Source: Sugiyamaella lignohabitans | Taxonomy: Eukaryota > Ascomycota > Dipodascomycetes > Dipodascales > Trichomonascaceae | Length of the DNA: 64,000 bases | Direction: 5' to 3' | NCBI RefSeq assembly: GCF_001640025.1 | Contig: NC_031673.1 | Coordinates: 434,001-498,000, forward strand | Shown here: positions 61,565 to 64,000 of the stretch, piece by piece | Layout: the number at the start of each line of letters is the position of its first letter | How positions within the stretch are numbered: position 1 is the stretch's first letter | Position numbers and translations under genes: made by a program | The notes under the pieces: generated by a model | Database searches by the model: none | The model's input: only the letters and a program-made list of their open reading frames with translations | Told to the model about the DNA's origin: nothing

Positions 61565-62086
61565 AGAGCGTCCGTTTCCCCTAGAGTACTTCCTGCCAAA
61601 TCGAGATGGCGAAAATGTGTCGGTGAGGAGGGTGGCTGTTGTCGTGACGACTGGTGCGGTCGTTGCGGCAGCAGCCGTCTTTGTTATCTTATCACTGTGC
61701 ATGGGAGATGCAGGGGGGGATGCAGGCAGATAAAGGACCAATATATATAAGAGTAGTCGGGCGCAGAGGGAGATAGTTTATTGTGTTCGGCAGGCAATTT
61801 CAAAGGTAGGGGAAGAAGACAACGGGGTCATTTGAAAAATATATTTAAATAAATCAGAAGCGCCTAAAAACCTAAAGGGGAGAAGAGAAGCAAATAAACG
61901 GCAAACAAAGAACAGAACAGAACAGAACAGAACAGAATACATAGCGGCGTCAAACAAGTCAATAAAAACAGAACATTAGATAGCAAGCAAGTGAGTTGGT
62001 CGCCGTCGACCGGTAAATCACACAGTCCGGAGAAGGCATGGGTCTCTTGTCTCTTATAGCAGATGAGAAGCTGGCTGGTGAGATAG
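61565..62086. other. Intergenic, PYM-like / ASH1-like
   Basis: Contains a TATATATAAG box near 61741 and an AGAAC pentanucleotide repeat (61909..61937). A minus frame at 61600..61700 is Ala/Thr-rich and of uncertain value. No recognised gene. Confidence 0.5.
61909..61937. repeat. AGAAC pentanucleotide repeat
   Basis: Five and a half tandem copies of AGAAC on the plus strand, about 150 bp past the ASH1-like stop, so the minus-strand transcript would carry GUUCU repeats in its 3' region. Confidence 0.8.
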
Positions 62087-63916
62087 CTAGCCTCGGGGCA
62101 TAACTTCGACCTCATCTCCACACCACAGACACGAGTAGTGCAGCTGACCTCCTACTCGTACTGCTACCGATTTCATGGCAGCCCATTCGCCCTTGGCAGG
62201 AATACGGCCACATTTGGCAGAAAGACATCTGGCACCCGTCTTTTTATAGCGAAGACCACAGGAATTGCAGAGTTGTCCGGCACTGGCAGACCACGAGGGT
62301 CGCCAGCATGGCGACTGATCTGAACCACAAGAAATGCAGCGTCTCTTTATCGAGTTGGTGTATTGCTCGAGTGTTAATTGAGAATTGCTGTTTGCAGATA
62401 GCTGTGGTGATTCCGGCGGTGACGGTAGACGGGGATTGTGAATATGAGCATGATCATCTCGGTCATCGTCTTCTTGGCTTAACCCTGTGGGTCCGCCTAT
62501 CGTCGAGTGATTTGGTCGTGAGTATGGCTTGGTGTGTGAGGTAGCTGAGTAGGAAGCTCTACGAGCAGCTTTTTGTGGTCGATGATAAGACGATGAAGAG
62601 ACCGTTGGAACCGACATTGATAGCGAGCCAGATGATGTCGAGGATGCTGACGACGACGGGATTGATAAGGATGGAGATAAGTACTGGGTTGTCGGGCTCA
62701 TTGAGGAGGCCGTTGAAGTTCGATCGTGTGACGCTGATGAAGCGTATAGTGGTAGAATTGAGTTTGAAGAAGACACTTTTGAGAGACCTGCTTTGCCATA
62801 TATACTCGTTGTTGATAATGTGGCAGGTGGATAGGGTGGAGACGTCTCTTGAGAGCGACTTGATGGGGGTACTGAGTGTGAGGAAGAAGAGGATGTAGAT
62901 GTAGACGTCGTGTCACGATGGGAAGAACTTGAAGAGCTCGTCGAGGTGTGTGAGTGTGGTCGTGACGGGAAGTTTATAGGTGCTGTTGAGGGAAGTTTAT
63001 CGTGAATCCATGGGTATGAGATCTGAGATAATTCCTTGAGCTTTAATGGGTGGTTTTTCTTCATCCAGGCATCTAGCTGGGGTCGCCACGTCTCTCTTGG
63101 GGCTGTATCTGGATAAAGAAGTGATACAGTTGGCGGTGATAGGTGTGCCAAGCTTGTTGGAGTCAGTGGTGACGCCACGTGTGAGTATGACTTTGAGTCT
63201 TTTTGAGCGACACCTAAGCTTGTGGAAGGTGTATCTGTGATACTTGAGACTGACAGTGTCTCTTCATCGATGCTGCCGTCACTAGAAGACGAGGTTTTTG
63301 GTAGTTCTATAGAGACCACTGGTGAAGAGCTCTCTTCAGGCTGTAGGTTTGTTGGGAGAGAGTCTGTGTGTAAGGTTGAGTTCGAACCCGGTAGTGGTGC
63401 ATCAGTCGCACTTGAAAAGTATTCGTTGTGAGTAGACTCGTGTCCAGTAGATTTCGATGACTGATCAGATTGGCCCGTTGACGGGAAAAATGGGATCGGA
63501 GTCGAGGCAGTCGTCGATGACGACGATTGCGAAGTGAACACCGAGGTGGAAGATGGTGTAGAAGCAGCTGAAACAGAATTGACATTAGTGTCGTAACCAA
63601 TAGTCGCGGCGCCAGCACCAGTACTACTATCAGCTCCATTCACTACTTCATTGTCATTTGGGATTGAATCGTAATCTCGTTGATTAAGATCAGAGTCCGG
63701 AACGGTCCGGGCCAAGCCGGAACTTGTTCCGGAGCCCGATACCGAGCCCGATCCATTATTACTGTTATTACCAACAGAAGATACTGGTACCAAACCCGAG
63801 CTTCTTGGACTGGTGGTGTTGATAGCACCCCCTCGAAGAGACATGATTTCCGGAGATCTGTCCCGCATCAGCAGATCGGACGACCTAGGTGCCGGTAGGA
63901 CGAGAGACGAAACCAT
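62087..63916 (-). CDS. ASH1: Ash1-like GATA-type zinc-finger protein
   Basis: The 609-aa protein is Ser/Thr-rich for most of its length, with a GATA-type finger near the C-terminus (about 525-555): [19 protein letters not shown] then [18 protein letters not shown]. The loop is 19 residues. CWRPSWS and the following [15 protein letters not shown] block are the Ash1/Ecm23/Srd1 signature and not that of nitrogen GATA factors. In S. cerevisiae Ash1 represses HO in daughter cells and promotes filamentous growth; outside that clade a filamentation or developmental role is more likely. The conserved block before the finger ([18 protein letters not shown], about 280-297) is of unknown role. ATG 63916; upstream frame starts with GTG. 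Confidence 0.8.
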   Translation of the reverse strand: MVSSLVLPAPRSSDLLMRDRSPEIMSLRGGAINTTSPRSSGLVPVSSVGNNSNNGSGSVSGSGTSSGLARTVPDSDLNQRDYDSIPNDNEVVNGADSSTGAGAATIGYDTNVNSVSAASTPSSTSVFTSQSSSSTTASTPIPFFPSTGQSDQSSKSTGHESTHNEYFSSATDAPLPGSNSTLHTDSLPTNLQPEESSSPVVSIELPKTSSSSDGSIDEETLSVSSITDTPSTSLGVAQKDSKSYSHVASPLTPTSLAHLSPPTVSLLYPDTAPRETWRPQLDAWMKKNHPLKLKELSQISYPWIHDKLPSTAPINFPSRPHSHTSTSSSSSSHRDTTSTSTSSSSSHSVPPSSRSQETSPPYPPATLSTTSIYGKAGLSKVSSSNSILPLYASSASHDRTSTASSMSPTTQYLSPSLSIPSSSASSTSSGSLSMSVPTVSSSSYHRPQKAARRASYSATSHTKPYSRPNHSTIGGPTGLSQEDDDRDDHAHIHNPRLPSPPESPQLSANSNSQLTLEQYTNSIKRRCISCGSDQSPCWRPSWSASAGQLCNSCGLRYKKTGARCLSAKCGRIPAKGEWAAMKSVAVRVGGQLHYSCLWCGDEVEVMPRG

Positions 63917-64000
63917 TGTGAACACAGTCTCTCAGTATATATATTCTTAAAACCAGGAAATGGCTAGAGCGTTCTTTTCGCACTGGCGATTTCAGAATCT

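Noticed and set aside
61280..61741. Minus-strand frame upstream of the PYM-like gene
   Set aside because: Only its first part (Ala/Thr-rich) and last part (YRRGKLAEYE) look protein-like; the middle is GC arm, and the stop is 33 nt before the PYM-like ATG. I could not find a CTAAC-bounded intron that makes one gene of it.
1..64000. tRNA genes, rRNA, LTR retrotransposons, CRISPR arrays
   Set aside because: I looked for box A/B pairs with a matching acceptor stem, long direct repeats with reverse transcriptase motifs, and regular spacer arrays; none was found by eye. A covariance search could still reveal a tRNA.

Overview
The window looks like nuclear chromosomal DNA from a budding yeast (Saccharomycotina). 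All 28 genes I can name are fungal housekeeping or fungal-type genes (Spa2, Rok1, Atp20, Bet5, Rlf2, Slx4, Ent3, Net1/Tof2-like, Mcm4, Sls1, Rrn5, Crh1, Ash1-like). Seven of them carry short introns with GTAAGT, GTGAGT or close donors and a CTAAC branch site only 7-12 nt before the acceptor AG. That intron style, plus a trimethyllysine dioxygenase gene and a PYM-like gene, suggests an early-branching lineage such as the Yarrowia/Blastobotrys/Sugiyamaella group. This placement is inference. Conserved leucines encoded by CTG argue for the standard code.

Layout. 0-4 kb: Spa2 polarisome scaffold. 4-6 kb: amidase. 6.6-8 kb: four-exon trimethyllysine dioxygenase. 8.5-13.5 kb: gluconokinase, mitoribosomal mL57, Rok1 helicase, ATP synthase subunit g. 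15-18.3 kb: a tandem pair of oxidative enzymes (a 2-oxoglutarate/Fe(II) oxygenase and a flavin monooxygenase). 18.7-23.5 kb: Dus1, three-exon Bet5, Cwc15 and an unresolved spliced gene. 25-30.2 kb: Nbp2-like SH3 protein, Acl4, CAF-1 large subunit. 30.9-31.3 kb: a decayed MFS transporter. 31.6-38.5 kb: M28 peptidase-like membrane protein, Slx4, and a cyclophilin with two starts. 39-40.9 kb: gene-poor, repeat-rich stretch. 41-51.9 kb: divergent thioredoxin-like protein, Ent3, RWD protein, Net1/Tof2-like protein, Mcm4. 52-64 kb: Sls1, Rrn5, Crh-type transglycosylase, PYM-like protein, Ash1-like GATA factor.

The most striking feature is a family of GC-rich arms of about 50-60 bp, each made of nested hairpins, found at 21 places (33 arms: 12 inverted pairs and 9 single arms). 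None lies inside a recognised exon. Fourteen of the 28 recognised genes have an arm 1-87 nt past their stop codon, and in every one the arm is in the same sense orientation relative to the gene. Convergent genes share a head-to-head pair, while single arms serve single gene ends. Two copies sit inside proven introns. Stems are kept while loops vary, and arms within one pair can be of different subtypes. This points to a mobile or regulatory 3'-end hairpin family and is the best candidate here for an undescribed system.

Most genes are unrelated housekeeping functions with no operon logic. Some loose themes are visible: rDNA and ribosome biogenesis (Rok1, Acl4, Net1/Tof2-like, Rrn5), mitochondrial function (mL57, Atp20, Sls1, the mitochondrial form of the cyclophilin), and genome maintenance (Rlf2, Slx4, Mcm4).
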